Notes under the pieces: generated by a model | Databases searched by the model: none | The model's input: only the letters and a program-made list of their open reading frames with translations | Told to the model about the DNA's origin: nothing | In this document: positions 11,311 to 23,700 of the stretch, one piece after another | Layout: the number at the start of each line of letters is the position of its first letter | Position numbering within the stretch: position 1 is the first letter of the stretch | NCBI GenBank assembly: GCA_013399875.1 | Contig: VXAZ01003885.1 | Coordinates: 496,330-560,329, forward strand | DNA from: Gymnorhina tibicen | Taxonomy: Eukaryota > Chordata > Aves > Passeriformes > Artamidae | DNA length: 64,000 nucleotides | Direction of reading: 5' to 3' | Translations under genes and position numbers: made by a program

Positions 11311-11580
11311 AATCACAGAATCACAGAGGGGTTTGGGTTGGGAAGGGACCTTTCAGATCATCCAGTCCCCCCCCTGCCATGGGCAGGGACCCCTTCCACT
11401 GTCCCAGATTGCTCCAAGCCCCATCCAACCTGGCCTTGGACACTTCCAGGGATCCAGGGGCAGCCCCAGCTTCTCTGGGCACCCTGTGCCAGGGCCTCAC
11501 CACCCTCAGAGGGAAGAATTTCTTCCCAATACCTCTATCATTTTAAAGCCATTCCTCCTGCCACTGCAGGTGAAAAGGAA
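11311..11580 (-). mobile_element. CR1 LINE, 5'-truncated 3' fragment
   Basis: It starts with the reversed CR1 tail (aatcacagaatcacagag) followed by gtttgggttgggaaggga, ccatgggcagggacc, ggccttggacacttccaggg and tctgggcaccctgtgcc. This is the standard avian CR1 3' region in reverse complement. It breaks off in the segment encoding the ORF2 C-terminus. Confidence 0.95.
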
Positions 11581-13491
11581 GCCCATCTAATGTGTGAGGA
11601 AAGCTTTGAACATATTATTAATAGTTTAATAAAATAGATTGTTACAGAAAAATAATTCAGTTAAGGTATTTATACATGCACTTGGCTTTTGCCCCTCTTT
11701 TGGGGGGGTTTATGCTCATCCCTTCCTCGTTCCCCTGGCTCTTGATGTTGGTGGTTTCACTCTGGGAGAAGTGAGGGATGTCACAGCAATTTGTCAGTGC
11801 CTGAATCCTTTGCTAAGGCTATGATGTTTTCAGTGGTGATTTTGGTTTTCTTGCCCTGGGTCAGTTCTTTGTTTGCTGACACACCTTTACACCTTTGCTC
11901 TTTCTTTGTTGACCAAGGAAGCCTTCAGAGCGCTGCTGCTTCCTTCACGGTCTGCAGCTGAGTGATGTCTAAATTGATCCCACGCAGTGGCCTTTTCATG
12001 TTTTAGTTGCTGATTCTGCCTTCTCTGCCACTCCTAAACCCAACCCTGCCCAGCTCCAGGTCTGCGTTTCTGTGTGTGACCATTACTGAGCTGTTTGCAG
12101 TCCCCAGTGCCAGCCTGTGCCCCGGCTCCTGTCACCCACTGCCCTCTGTGCTGCAGCCCACGGCTCTGTCGCAGTCCTGGGCTTTTCCTAACTTAGTACA
12201 AGGCTTTTGACCTGCTGGTGATGGCAGCGCTGGGTTCCGGGGTCTGTGGTTACCCTGTGGGATCTCTGTCCCACAGCCCTTTCAATGCCTTTCTCTTCCA
12301 CTTAGCGCATCCAACAGATTTTTTTGGGGTTTTTCGATGCTGAGCTCCTGATCTGAGAGTCTTGTTAGGGGAAACTGGTTTTTTTTTTTTGAACATGCCC
12401 TGTGCAGTGATGTTCCTCGTTAATAAGGATACCTTTGATCAGTGCCATGGAAAATGTGGACAGTTCTTAGAAGAGGAACTGCAAGAAAGTGAATGAACGG
12501 ACAAGTATTTGCCACAGGGATCCTGCTTTCTTTTCAAGCAAACATCTGGGTTATTCCAATTTAAAAAAAAAAAAAGCTAGTGTGGCAAATATGAAAAGAT
12601 ACAGGAATTGCATGTCAACCTGTGGTTTTATTTTTTACTTTCAGAGCCTCTCCATCTAGAAATAGAAGTATTAGTGGGGTTTGATCTGGGGTCCTCTGAA
12701 ATCAAAGGAAGATTTCTCCTCCGAGTGCTTCAGTAACAGTAAATACTGGACTGAGAGAGGCTGAATAATTTAGGCAGCAATTCCCAGTGCTGTGTGTTTG
12801 CTGTCCAAACGCACTGCGAGCCAAAGGTGCCCTGAGATGTCCATGAATACAGAGATCCCCTCCACTTCCAGTGCCCTGGCTGCTTCCAGCAGCAGCTGAG
12901 CCCCTGCCAGCGTGTCTGGCTCCTTCCACCCTTCCTTTGTGGCAGCTCCTGGATTTTGCCCGTGTTCCATGGGGATGATGTGGGATTTGTCCCTCCTGGG
13001 TGTAGATCAGTGACGGGCAGAGCTCTGTGCTCTCACCCAGTGATGTTTGTGTCTCTGTACCCCAGGGAAGCTGTGGGTGACTGCCAGAGGCAATGGGGTT
13101 GCACTGGTGCAATTAATTCACTTAGTTGAACTTGCCTTTTTCTGTTTGTTTTTACTCTGAGGAATAGGCTGGGCAGCTAACAAGTAAAACACAAGTTGCA
13201 ACCTACTCCTATAACATGCTAGAAAGAAAATAATCTTGATTTGGGGTTTTTTTTCTTGCTCCTGTTGATTGGCAGGGCCCTTCATTACTGTCCAAACAGT
13301 TATTTTAAGCTGTGCTTCTGCAGCAGTAAAAATGATGATCAGTTGTATTTTTCACCAACAAATGTGATTAATTTATCTCACCCAGTCACTCAGGGGTGAC
13401 TTTCCCCCAGTCTTTCCTTAAGGAACTGTTTTGTGATATAATGCACCTCTGCTCTAAGGCTACAATGAGTTGTTACCTGCTGCAAAGGTGG
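11581..13491. other. Unique sequence, no gene seen
   Basis: It contains a T-run near 12380 and an A13 run at 12563-12575. Open frames reach 136 codons but have no recognisable content. I see no repeat family or RNA. Confidence 0.5.
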
Positions 13492-13610
13492 ACACGGTGG
13501 ATGAGACTTTGAGCAACCTGGGATAGTGGAAGGTGTCCTTGTCCATGGCAGAGGGTAGAATGAGGTGAATTTTACATCCCTTCCAGCCCAAACCATTCTG
13601 TGGTTCTAAG
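13492..13610 (+). mobile_element. CR1 LINE, very short 3' fragment
   Basis: Plus-strand CR1 3' end: gagcaacctgggatagtgga, aaggtgtcc, catggcagagggt, and ttccagcccaaaccattctg with a ctgtggttct tail. Only the last 120 bp or so remains. Confidence 0.9.
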
Positions 13611-14019
13611 GAGTGCTCAGCTCCTGATTTTGTGCAGATCTATCTCTGCCTGGTCACTCCACTTCTGTTTCCTCTGTCCATACTAAAATCTCAGCTTGTC
13701 TCTTCAGTGTCCTCTGGAGTTACAACCATGAGCCCAATCTCCGCATGGCAGAGAGTCCTCAGCCGCTTCCCCATGCCCTTCCCTCCTTGATCTGCAGCCA
13801 ATATCGTGATTGTCATTCCGGTCAGCTTCCTTAGACTCAGATTTCCCTCTGGGTCCCGATGTTGAAGCTACTGCTGAATTTTGCAGGCTTTCTGCCTGAC
13901 ATTTCTATAATTCAGCCCTCCTGATCCAGCTGTGCAGGTGTGCTGTGTGTGCCTGTCAGCTTATCTAGGAATCCTGTGTTTCCTCTGGGGCTGTCAGGGA
14001 CACACAGTGCAGGGGGAGG
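13611..14019. other. Unique sequence, no gene seen
   Basis: CT-rich sequence between a CR1 fragment and the probable LTR. No recognisable content. Confidence 0.5.
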
Positions 14020-14486
14020 TGTTAAAATCTTCCATAGCTGTGGTGTTGTATTTCCCCATTCCTTTCCTTACTAGACTGCCTGTCCTCTCCACGTGGCTCC
14101 CCCTTCCCCCGCCCCTTGTCCTAACCACTCCCTCGGGTTTCTCCCATTGGTTTTGTTACCCCAACTCCGCCCTTGTACTGCCCCTATGCCCTGAGACCAT
14201 TCATCCATGTGCTCTCTCCGCCCCCCTCTTCCCTGGATAAGGGGCTCCAGCCCATGTGTTCCCTCTCTGCCCTTGGGAACCAGCATGCCACCATGTGAAT
14301 AAAGATCCTCTGAGGTCCCCATGGAGGGAGCCTTCTCGCCTCCTTTATCACCTCCATGCTGTGGGGCCGACAGCCAGCCAGGACGCACGGGCTGCCCAGA
14401 AGGGCTGCGGGAAGCGGGACAGCCGCTCTCCCCAGGATGGCCCTGCAGAGCTCTCCGGGAAGGCTGCGGCTTGCCTTACCAATGCA
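14020..14486 (+). mobile_element. Probable solo LTR of an endogenous retrovirus
   Basis: Signals occur in the order expected for U3-R-U5. There is a possible 5' tg start at 14020, CT-rich and GC-box-like sequence, a reversed CCAAT box (attgg, 14146-14150), a TATA-like ggataagg (14235), the polyadenylation signal aataaa (14298-14303), and then GC-rich U5-like sequence ending near ca at 14486. No gag, pol or env-like sequence lies alongside, so it would be a solo LTR. Both ends are uncertain and I see no convincing target-site duplication. Confidence 0.55.
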
Positions 14487-15184
14487 GGAAAAACTACACA
14501 CTGCAACACGTAGCCACAGTGGGCCTGGGGCTTCTCCAGCTTATTGCAGGTTTGGAGGTACCTTGAGCCAACTCTAATTATTTCTCTTAATGGACTTCCA
14601 GAAAAATGCAAACCTGAAAAAGGTCATGAATCCTGTTTTCTTCTCCTCACCGAGACTTTTTTCATTGAGATGGAAAAGAACACCACGACTTGGTGTTCAG
14701 GTAAACCCAGACATGTCAGAAAATTGGGAATGTGACTTCACCTCTGCTGCTGACCTGTTCTTCCCTCAGCAGATGCAGTCCTGCCCCTCTCTGCTTGGTT
14801 AAAACTGAGAATCTTGTTGTAGCAAATTTCCTAGGACCACCTCTCCTCTGCCTGCACCCCTGCTGCTCCCCTTCCCTGTCACAGCACCAAAGCTGTGGTC
14901 TTCACTCTTCAAGTGTCTCCAAGTGCATTCCTTCCCTTACGCTAATCTACCCTCTGGACAAGCATCTTTGCAGCCTCTCCTCCGCAGTCTCCCACAGCTG
15001 GACAAACTCTGCCTGTAAAGAATTCCTAGATTCCTCCCCATGGGCCTTTTCTTCAAATCTTGCCACCAAGTAGAGCACCCAAATGGGATTTTTGTCCGTG
15101 GGGCTGCTCAGTGTAGTCTTCTTGGTTCCTTATCGCTTCTTTCCTCTCACTGAGGGCAGCAGGAGGTCATGGGGGGATGAGTCA
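14487..15184. other. Unique sequence, no gene seen
   Basis: Mixed CT-rich sequence with short frames of no recognisable content. Confidence 0.5.
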
Positions 15185-15645
15185 TCAGAATCATGGAATG
15201 TTTTGGGTTGGAAAGGGCCTTAAAGATCATCTTCTTCCAACTCCTCTGCCGTGGGCAGGGACACCTTCTAGCTAGATCAAGCCCTGTCCAGCCTGGCCTT
15301 GAACTCTTCTAGGGAGGGGCAGCCACAACTTCTCTGGGAAACCTGTGCCAGTGCATCCCAGTCAGCAATTTCTTCCTGATATCACATCTAAACCTTCTCT
15401 CTGTCAGTGTGAAGCCATTCCTCCTTGTCCTGTCACTCCAGGACTATTGTAAATAGCGTCTCTCCATTTTTTTTGTAGGCTCCCTTTAGGCACTGGAAGG
15501 CTGTAATTAGATCACCCCAAAGCCTTCTCGTCTCTGAACAATCCCAGCTCTCCCAGCCTTTCCTCACAGCAGAGCTGCTCCATCCCTCTGGATCATCCTG
15601 GTGCCTCTCTGGGCTCGCCCCAGCAGCTGCACATCCTCCCTGTGA
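15185..15645 (-). mobile_element. CR1 LINE, longest young-type copy in window
   Basis: The reversed tail (cagaatcatggaatg) is followed by the full 3' region and extends further 5' than the other copies. On the minus strand it decodes LWGDLITAFQCLKGAYKK, corresponding to the GDLI-AFQYLKGAY block of CR1 ORF2. Decayed match may continue to about 15750. Frameshifts and divergence make it inactive. Confidence 0.92.
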
Positions 15646-16504
15646 TGGAAGGAGGTCACACCAGCTCCCTGCCCTGTGCTTCTTGCTGCTCCCAGACCAT
15701 GACCTGGAGACCTGCTCCCAGTTCCCTCTGCCATCCCAGCAGCTTGGCATGTGACACCTTCATCATCCACCGCAGAGCCTCCTTTGTGCTGAGAACAACT
15801 GAGCCACAGGCCCAGCCTTCCTGGCATTTGCGCAAACGATTGCTAATTGCATCCCCGAGATGTCTGTCCTGTTTCCCTGCAGGCACAAGTCTCCCGGATC
15901 AGAATGCAGAGGGAAACTGGTGCACTGGACAGGGCTGGTGGTGGCCCAGATCCCTCTGATGTGCTTTGTCTCTGCAGCTCCCAGGCTTTGTTTGTTAGTG
16001 CTAAGTCACGATGCAAAGCAGAACAGCCCAGACTTAGGGAAACTGGGTCAAATTACTAAGGAGGAGCACAAAAGCTTAGTGTGTGAGCCTGGGAGGACAG
16101 AACAAACAGGCCAGGGCACAAAATGGTGAGGGAACTGGGAAGGACAGAGAGGAAGACGCTCTGCACAAGGGTGTTAGACACAAGAGGCAGTTGGGGAAGT
16201 GTTGGGTTGGTCCTCGGAGAGGGGGGAAGGTTGTGGAGGAACAAGGCCCAGCTCATTTGTGTTTATGTTGAATTGCTTCAGATTCAACTCAGATGTGCAG
16301 CTGCCACCGGGCAGCCAACACAGGAAAAAAGGAACTAAAAAGTGTGGATTGTTGACCTCAACTCGTGTAGGTGCTGTGGGAAATCACTGCAGGGTGATTC
16401 GCTCCACCATGGAGCTGTTCGCCACTGCTTTTGAGACATTACAAAGTGTGGGTAATGTCTCCTGGCAAAGATAAAAAAAAAAATTCCCTTTCAAATGGGA
16501 TTAA
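15646..16504. other. Unique sequence, no gene seen
   Basis: The first 100 bp may be decayed CR1. The rest has short frames only and an A-run near 16473. Confidence 0.45.
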
Positions 16505-17035
16505 GGAAGCTCCATGTACAGACCAACAGTTTAACTTTATCTGCCAGGAAAGTATTGGAGCAAATAATGAAAATGCTAGCACATAATGAGGAGGTCAGCA
16601 GCATCCCGTGGGCTTTGTCTAGAACAAGTGGCTTCCAAAACATTTTGATTTTTCTCCTGCGACAGTATAATTCAGTTTTATGGGCAAAAGAAAAGCAGCA
16701 GTTATTGTATAAATTGACATTAATAAGGCTTTCGATTTTCTCCAATTATGTTTTGATAATCAAGGTAGAGAAACCTCATTAGAAGAAAATTTTCATTTGG
16801 TGGTTGCAAAACTGGTTGGAAAGCCATGCTGGAAAGTTGTTTCTTGTCAAAAGAGAAGACTTTGCAAAGTGGGGTTCTGCAAGGGGTTTGCTGTCAATCG
16901 GTGTTTTCATTAATGATCTCGAGGACGAGATGGAGATTGTTCTTATTAAATTTGCAAATGAGGTCAAGCAGAAAATCTCAGCTGCAAATATGCTGGAGAA
17001 GAATCAGGATATAAAACTGAGATGCTCTCTTTGCC
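16505..17035 (+). mobile_element. Ancient CR1/L3-like LINE fossil, reverse-transcriptase part
   Basis: Nucleotide words and decoded residues match the reverse-transcriptase region of the old CR1/L3-type LINEs of reptiles and birds. The landmarks occur in order: cagaccaacagttt, ctgccaggaaagtattggag, aataaggctttcgatttt (the KAFD box), caaaactggttgga, gtggggttctgcaagg, then FINDLEDEMEIVLIKFANE. The catalytic FADD motif has become FANE and several frameshifts are present, so the copy is dead. It is much more diverged than the young CR1 copies. Confidence 0.8.
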
Positions 17036-20000
17036 CACTGTTGACGGGAGGAGAACTCATGGGTTTAGGTTCAACTCTTTAGAGCACTGAGTGAGCCTTC
17101 CCAACAGGAAGGATAATCAAAGACTGGCATCACTGGCCTCAGGGCACTTCAGCACCAGCATGATGTCAGGAAAGGAGATTGAGCTATGGTTTGTGTAAAG
17201 ATGATCCTGCCCCAGTGCAGAGGACTGGCCTTTGAGGTCTCTTCCCACCTCGTTTCTGGCCTGTAAGGTGGGAGAGGGTTGCTGGGATGCTGTCTGGGAT
17301 CAACCCCACCATCAGGAACCAGCCCTGGGTGTGGGTGCTGGAGGGCAAGAACGTGCATATTCCCCTGCCACTGACTTCCAGATCTTCTCTTGTCTTTACA
17401 GAGCATCTTCTACTGCCTTGAGGACCACCAGGGTATTTAAAACTGCTTTTGCTGTTCCTCCAAATTTCTTTGGTTGTGGGGGTGAATGTGGGAATTCATA
17501 ATGTGTTTTATCAACTACACAAGTTAATAATGTGGATCTTGTGTAATTTGGAACACTACCAAAGGATGAATCAATGATGCACAGTTCTAAGTTCACTAAA
17601 TTCCCAGAAGTAAAACTTGTTCAAAATATATCTGTATCTGGAATAGCGTTGTCTTATCCTTTACACTTGTGTTTCTATTTCTGCACTGATACAGCTCATA
17701 TAACATTTCATTTCCAGTTTTGAACTTGAAATGCAGCAAGATGAAAAACTGATTTTTGGTAAACAGGGATTTTTATTTCGTGTTCTGTAGAGAGAGCAAA
17801 ATTGGCTGTGCGTGGAAGCGCTTGCTGCTTTGAAGTGGTTAATTTGCCTTTATCTTCAAGACACATGACACCAGATTGGATCCAAGTGTGTTCTGAAGTA
17901 GAGATGGATCAAGACCTGACACCCCCTAACTCTGGGTTCATTTTCATCTGGGTTAAACTGCTGCAGTAGGAAGTGCTCCTTCCTAGAGCCAGGCAAAACC
18001 CATGAGGCTTCCCCCAAAACCTTGGCTTAAGTGGGTTTTTTGAAACTGGACCTGACCTGGATCCTAATTTAGCACTATTTTTTTGTGCTTAAAGGGAATG
18101 TATAGGCAAGGAACATATTGTGCTCTGTTGTAATAAGATCTGAGTTTCATCAATATTCAGTACTAGCACATGCTGGGTGGTGTTAGGGACTGAGCAGATA
18201 TTGCGAGCACCAGCTGCTGCTTTTATGCCAGTTTTTCATGCTGAACAGTAGGAGACTAAACTCTAGCATCGTGCAGAATGGAGAGCTATCACGAGCTAGG
18301 AGCAGCACAGGAAAATTCATGCAAATCCCCCCGTGCTCGTTAATGGTGTCTGTGATTGTGCTGGAGGAGCAGCTCGGTGGTCGGGGGGGCTGTGAGGGGC
18401 AGAGCTGTTTCCCTGTGCTCTCACAGTGGCTGTGCCACCTCGGGCATATCTCCAAGGCATAATTATTTTGAGATATTGAGGTCCCCAGAAGCCTTTACTT
18501 TAAGGTTGACTAATGCATTATAATGTCTTTTAAAACTCTGGCCCTCAGGCTCCTTGGCGATGAGTCATCTGACTGAAAGCATCTGGCCATGTCCTGTTCC
18601 CTCACGTTGTGGGAGGGTCTTTCGTTCTCTGGGCCCTTGGCTGGTGACACAGGGCTCCCCAGGGCCCTGCCCCAGTCTGTACCAGCCCTCAGGGTAGGTG
18701 CAAGCAACCTGCCCAACCCGCCTTCCCTGCCTCCGCATGCAGTCATTTATTTGTCTTAATTCTCAACCCTCTGCTTTGCAAAATGACCTTCTAGGTGGTT
18801 TTGTCCTTTTTTTCAGGTACTTTGAGCAAAGATCTTGAAGGTCTCCTTGCCTTAGATGACCGCAAAAACCCAACAAAGTCTTCAAGGATGACAAGTGCTG
18901 AAGGTGGAGGCTGTGTTTTATTCTAGAGTGAAGCTCATCCAAAGACCTTGTGGTTGTCACACCGGCTGCCCTGGGGCCACCACCAGGACAGGTAACTCAC
19001 CAGGAGATTCCGTAATTGTGTTGATGATTTCTTGACTGACGTTGGAGAAGCCATCCAGCCCCACCAGATCTCAGCAGATTTTTGTGTAAAGCAACAGTTC
19101 TCATTTTCCACTCTCTGTCTGCCTCGTGCTGTCAAACTGAGACATCCCATAACGGGATGTTCTTTTCTTCTTTCAGTGATTGATCTGTGGGAAAACTCAA
19201 ATCTTGGTGGCAGTCAGTGCAATTTTAGAGCTCCCGGGGTTAAAGTGCTGGGACTTATGTCAGGAGAATGGGTTTTCGGTTCTCTAAAATCCAAGCACAG
19301 CTGTTCATCCTTCTTCAAATTTGTATTTACAAAGGGTATATCATAATCTTAGGAAGTGCTCTTTTGACTTGGAGTAGAAGTTGCTCTGAGACTGGAACCT
19401 GCTTTGATTGTAAGTCTGTAGTGTGTGGTCAGAAATCTCAATCTTTAATGATTAAGACATTTCCTCCCCCAGTCCTGTTATTGTTAGTGGCAGCTTCTTG
19501 CCATGATATAGAGTTTCAATTTATGTGCATATTTTTTTGAGAGCAGGTCTCCACGTTGAATGCCTTTAGGCTAACTGAATTCAGTCATCAAATTACAATT
19601 AAATCACAGCTCAGAAATGTCTGCAATCAGAACTCTTTAAGGGTTATTATTGCTATTTTTGTAATTCACGATGTAAGAGTGACTTCTAGTATAATGTTAG
19701 GTTTTACTGTTGATTTTCCCATACTGAAAGACAGGGAACACGGTTGGATTCTATTTCTGATTTGCAGGAGCGAGGGAGGTGGCATCAAACAGCAATTTCC
19801 ATCCTGTCTGGTCCAGTGACAAGATGGTGAATCTGCAGGAATGGGAACACACTGGGTTATGTGCCATTTGCCAGGGGAGGAAGCAATTTCCCGTGGAGAC
19901 TAAAGGCCTCTGCTCCGCCAGCAAGGTCAGCAGAAGCATTCTTTGCCTTTGGTTACATCATAATTGCATTAATAAAGGCAGCAGCTCCCGTGGGGCAAAG

Positions 20001-20435
20001 GCTGCAATTAGAAGCAGCATCAGAGGTTTCATCCCTGCCTCTGCAGTGTTCCCCTGCAAGCAGAGAGGTTCTGTTGGAATTTATTGATGCCATTCCCTGC
20101 CTTTGGATGAACAGCTCCCGCCGTGCTTTCACCACCCAGCAAATCTCTCCACAGCTGGAAATGGGCTCTAGGGGTGCTTAAGTGGAAATCAGGTCTGCTC
20201 CCTGCAGTCCTCAGCTGGGGGAGGAGGTGGGAGCTCCCCCCAGTCCACTGAAAATCAAATGATTTGGGGAATCATCTGGTCCTTACCGGGAAGAGGATGG
20301 TCATGAGCAGCGTGTTGTGGTTGTCTGACTGTGTGGGGTGTCTTGGTGTAACGTCTGCCTGCTCTGCCTGCCTTGGATGCTCTTCCAAGTTTAAGGCTGG
20401 CAGGAATGACAATATGTGCCCAGACTACTCTGCAA
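17036..20435. other. Unique sequence, no gene seen
   Basis: There is no recognisable gene. AT-rich tracts with homeodomain-type cores near 18300-18360 and 19960-20040 have the look of conserved noncoding DNA, without proof. An octamer word atgcaaat lies at 18319-18326. Confidence 0.5.
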
Positions 20436-20794
20436 GAGTCACAGAATCCCAGAATGGTTTGGGGTGGAAGAGACCTGAAAAATCATCTCATTCCAACCCC
20501 CTGCCATGGGCAGGGACACCTTCCACTGTCCCAGGTTGCTCCAAGCCCCGTCCAACCTGGCCTTGGACACTTCCAGGGATCCAGGGGCAGCCACAGCTGC
20601 TCTGGGCAATCCTTCACTCACAGGGAAGAATTTCTTCCCACTATCTGATCTAAACTTACTCTTTGTAAGTTCAAAGCCATTCCCCTTTGGCCTGTCACTC
20701 CGTGCCCTTGTCCAGACTCCCTCCCCAGCTCCCTCAGAACCCTTTAGGCCCTGGAAGATGCTCTAAGGTCTTCCCAGCACCTTCTTTTCTGGCA
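20436..20794 (-). mobile_element. CR1 LINE, 5'-truncated 3' fragment
   Basis: The reversed tail (agtcacagaatcccagaatgg) is followed by the complete 3' region through ggccttggacacttccaggg, the ORF2 C-terminal segment and tctaaggtcttcccagcacc. A short deletion removes part of the usual caccctgtgccagggcctca stretch. Confidence 0.95.
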
Positions 20795-23700
20795 TCTGTG
20801 CCTTCACAGCACCCACTTAGGTGACAATTCCTTAGCAAGCCTCGGCTGGATTGACGTCTTCATTTTATTGCAAAAATAAATGACAGAATACAATGTTTGA
20901 AGACCCGCAATCCATGACATTGACTGAGGTTTTGGAAGTGTGGGCCTGTTTAAGCTTCACACACACATGGACACAGAGAAAGGCACACACCCCACATGGC
21001 TCATGCTGGGATTGTCGGTGACCTGCCAGCCACAGCTCCTGCCATCCATCTGCAGGAGAGCTCTTCAGCGGAGCTGCTGCCTGGCAGGGTGAGGCAGAGC
21101 TGCCACTAAGCTTTTCTTTCTGAAAACTCCCTGCTCTGTGCTACTGCTTGCTTGGAGCTTATTAATTTTCTCCAAAAATTGAAGATACCACGGAGGTCTT
21201 AAATAGCTTCTTGACCGTTGCACTTTGTGGAGTTGTTGCTCTTCAACATTTCAGCTTGAGTGAAACTCCTTTTAAAGGAAAGGAAAGGAGTAAAGTAGTG
21301 TGGTAGTTTACTCACTGCTTCCATGTGGGAAGTGTGGGTAGAGTGGAGCAACGTGCAGGAGAGCTGATGGGCTCACGTGTTCGTTAGCACTCCCCTCGGA
21401 GCTCCAATGAGGAGGGCACAGCAGGGATGTGTAGGAGACTTGGACTTGACCCATATCTGGAGTAAATCAGCCAGATCTTTTGTTGGATTCGGTGGAACAG
21501 AAGATGGAAAAGCTTCCATCCAATAGCAGGAATATATTCATACCCAGGACTAACTTTGTTTAGCCTGCAGTGCTGTTTCATTCTATGTCATACTCCACAA
21601 ATGGAGGAGAATGCTCCCGGTTCCTCCCCCCGCCACATCACCACCCACCAACCTGCTGCACCACACCACTCCTCTCTCCCTTTTCCCCTTGCCAGTCTGA
21701 GGAACTTTATATGGGAAAAAAAACCCAAACCATAAACCACCATCTGGTCCCCATGAACAGGATCAGATCTTGGGCCATTTCCTCAGCACAAGCTGGCACA
21801 GTTCCCTCCTCTGCAGCAGATCAACTCGTCTTGCTTGAGCTTTGGGTCTGCTCCCATATGGTCAGTGCCTAAATTATTGGTATTATTTATACTGCTGTTG
21901 TGCCTCAGGTTCAGGGCATTTTTGTGCTGGCTACTGTGAAGGATCAAACAAAACCAGTCTCTGCACTGGGAGCTAATACATGTTAGTACCAATTATGCTC
22001 AATACCTGGCTGTGTTTTTATAAAGTAATGTTCCTGGAGCTTCATACTCTTTCTCTAGACACTCCCTGTGGCTCATAGCTTTTCCTCTGCAGCATTTGAC
22101 CATTTTCTTCAAGTCCCAGGTGGAGTCATGTGCTTGTATGAAAATTGCTGCTTTTAAAACAGGAAATTGAAGTTTATATCACTATAATTTTTGTTATGAA
22201 AACTTCACATCCTAAAGACTCAAACCTCAGGGAGTCCAGTAAACTGAATTAATTTCTTATAAGATTAAGTTTAAGAAGACATTGGCTTTGTCAGTCTCAG
22301 CCTGAGAGGAGAATTGAGATTAATAATGACAATTCTGTTCCAAGAAGGCCCGTTTATCATAGAGTTGTACACAGTATTTAGACTGTCTGTTTTCTTATTT
22401 ACCTAATAATTTGGGAAAAAAAAGGGTTTAATGATGTTCATCAAATGAAATATCTGGAACCCTTTCCCCTGCAACAGTGAATGAATAAGCAATTGGAAAT
22501 GAATTCTCACTGAGCCACTTGGGTGTTCAGGCTGAGGTACGTCTGTTCTTTCAAGATGTCAATAATAAAGTCATCTGGACCAGTGGAAATGAAAAGGGAA
22601 AGAGTTCTACCCTTTTATGGGAGCCTGGGACCTCCTGGTGGACACAGCCACAGCCCATGAACACAGAAAGCACCACAGGAGCTGTTTTACCACGAGGAAC
22701 CACGTTAGAAAAGATGGATGTTTTCACATCCAGACGCTTCTGAAGGATTTTGCTGTCCATGTCTAGAACTTGCAGCCAGGATTGTCTTCCCCATTTGGAA
22801 GCTGGAGGATGGTAATGGGTGGAACCCATGACAATGGAGAAGCCAAAGCCAAGTGGATGCTGCTCTGGAGCTTAAGTGAAGCCTCCACAGACATCTGAGG
22901 ATAGAGAAGTTAAGTCTGGAGTGAGAGGAAGAAGGGAGGATTACTACAAGAAAAGCTTCTCGGAAGATTTTTGTTTTGGTGGATTGATCAAATTTAGTGC
23001 AGTTAAACAGCATTTATAGCCCCTGAAAGCAGCAAAATAACTTCAAATTAAATAACCTTTGATTTTTAAACAAACACTAATAATACTGGATCAATGAGTG
23101 AAAGTCAATTACAGTTCAGTTAAGCTGTGCCCTTTAAAACCTCCCAGAACTGCTCTGCTGTTTCCTCCAGTGATGTATCACAGCTCCCAGGGCTGCTCAG
23201 ACAGCAGAAACCCATCTTTATTTCCAAAAATCAGAAAAAGACAGTCCTGAGCATCTTTTTCTTCTGTCTTCTGAAAGAGGAAAGAGTTCCTTAACAGCTG
23301 CAGAATTGTCAGGGAAAGTAGTGATGAAAAATCCACGTGCCCATCTGAAATGGAATACTTTGACATGCTCCCCTGCCATTTCCCACAGGTATTTCTGTAA
23401 ATGACAGCCACTTATGCCTTTAGAAATGCAACACAGTCACTGACAGTGCACTGGGCACAACAGCACAGGAGGGCTCTTGAAAATAAAAAAGAAAATAAAA
23501 AAAATTAGTGACCTTGTGACCACAGCCCTCTGTATAATCTCAGATTCTATTTTTTGCCCCTGTTATGTTTATTTACTCTGTGTTTCAAACCGTGTTCTGT
23601 AGGTTGTTATTGAAGCTTTTCAGTGGTGGCCACATCTTTCCTTCATGATGGAAGTGCCTCCTGGGGCTGCAGCTGAGTATCTGGATGTGGAAGGGCATGA

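Noticed and set aside
15433..15750. Minus-strand 105-codon frame as a host gene
   Set aside because: It decodes the CR1 ORF2 block GDLITAFQCLKGAYKK and is part of a truncated LINE.
17143..17165. REST/NRSF site
   Set aside because: The left half ttcagcacc fits, but the right half lacks the ggacagc core.
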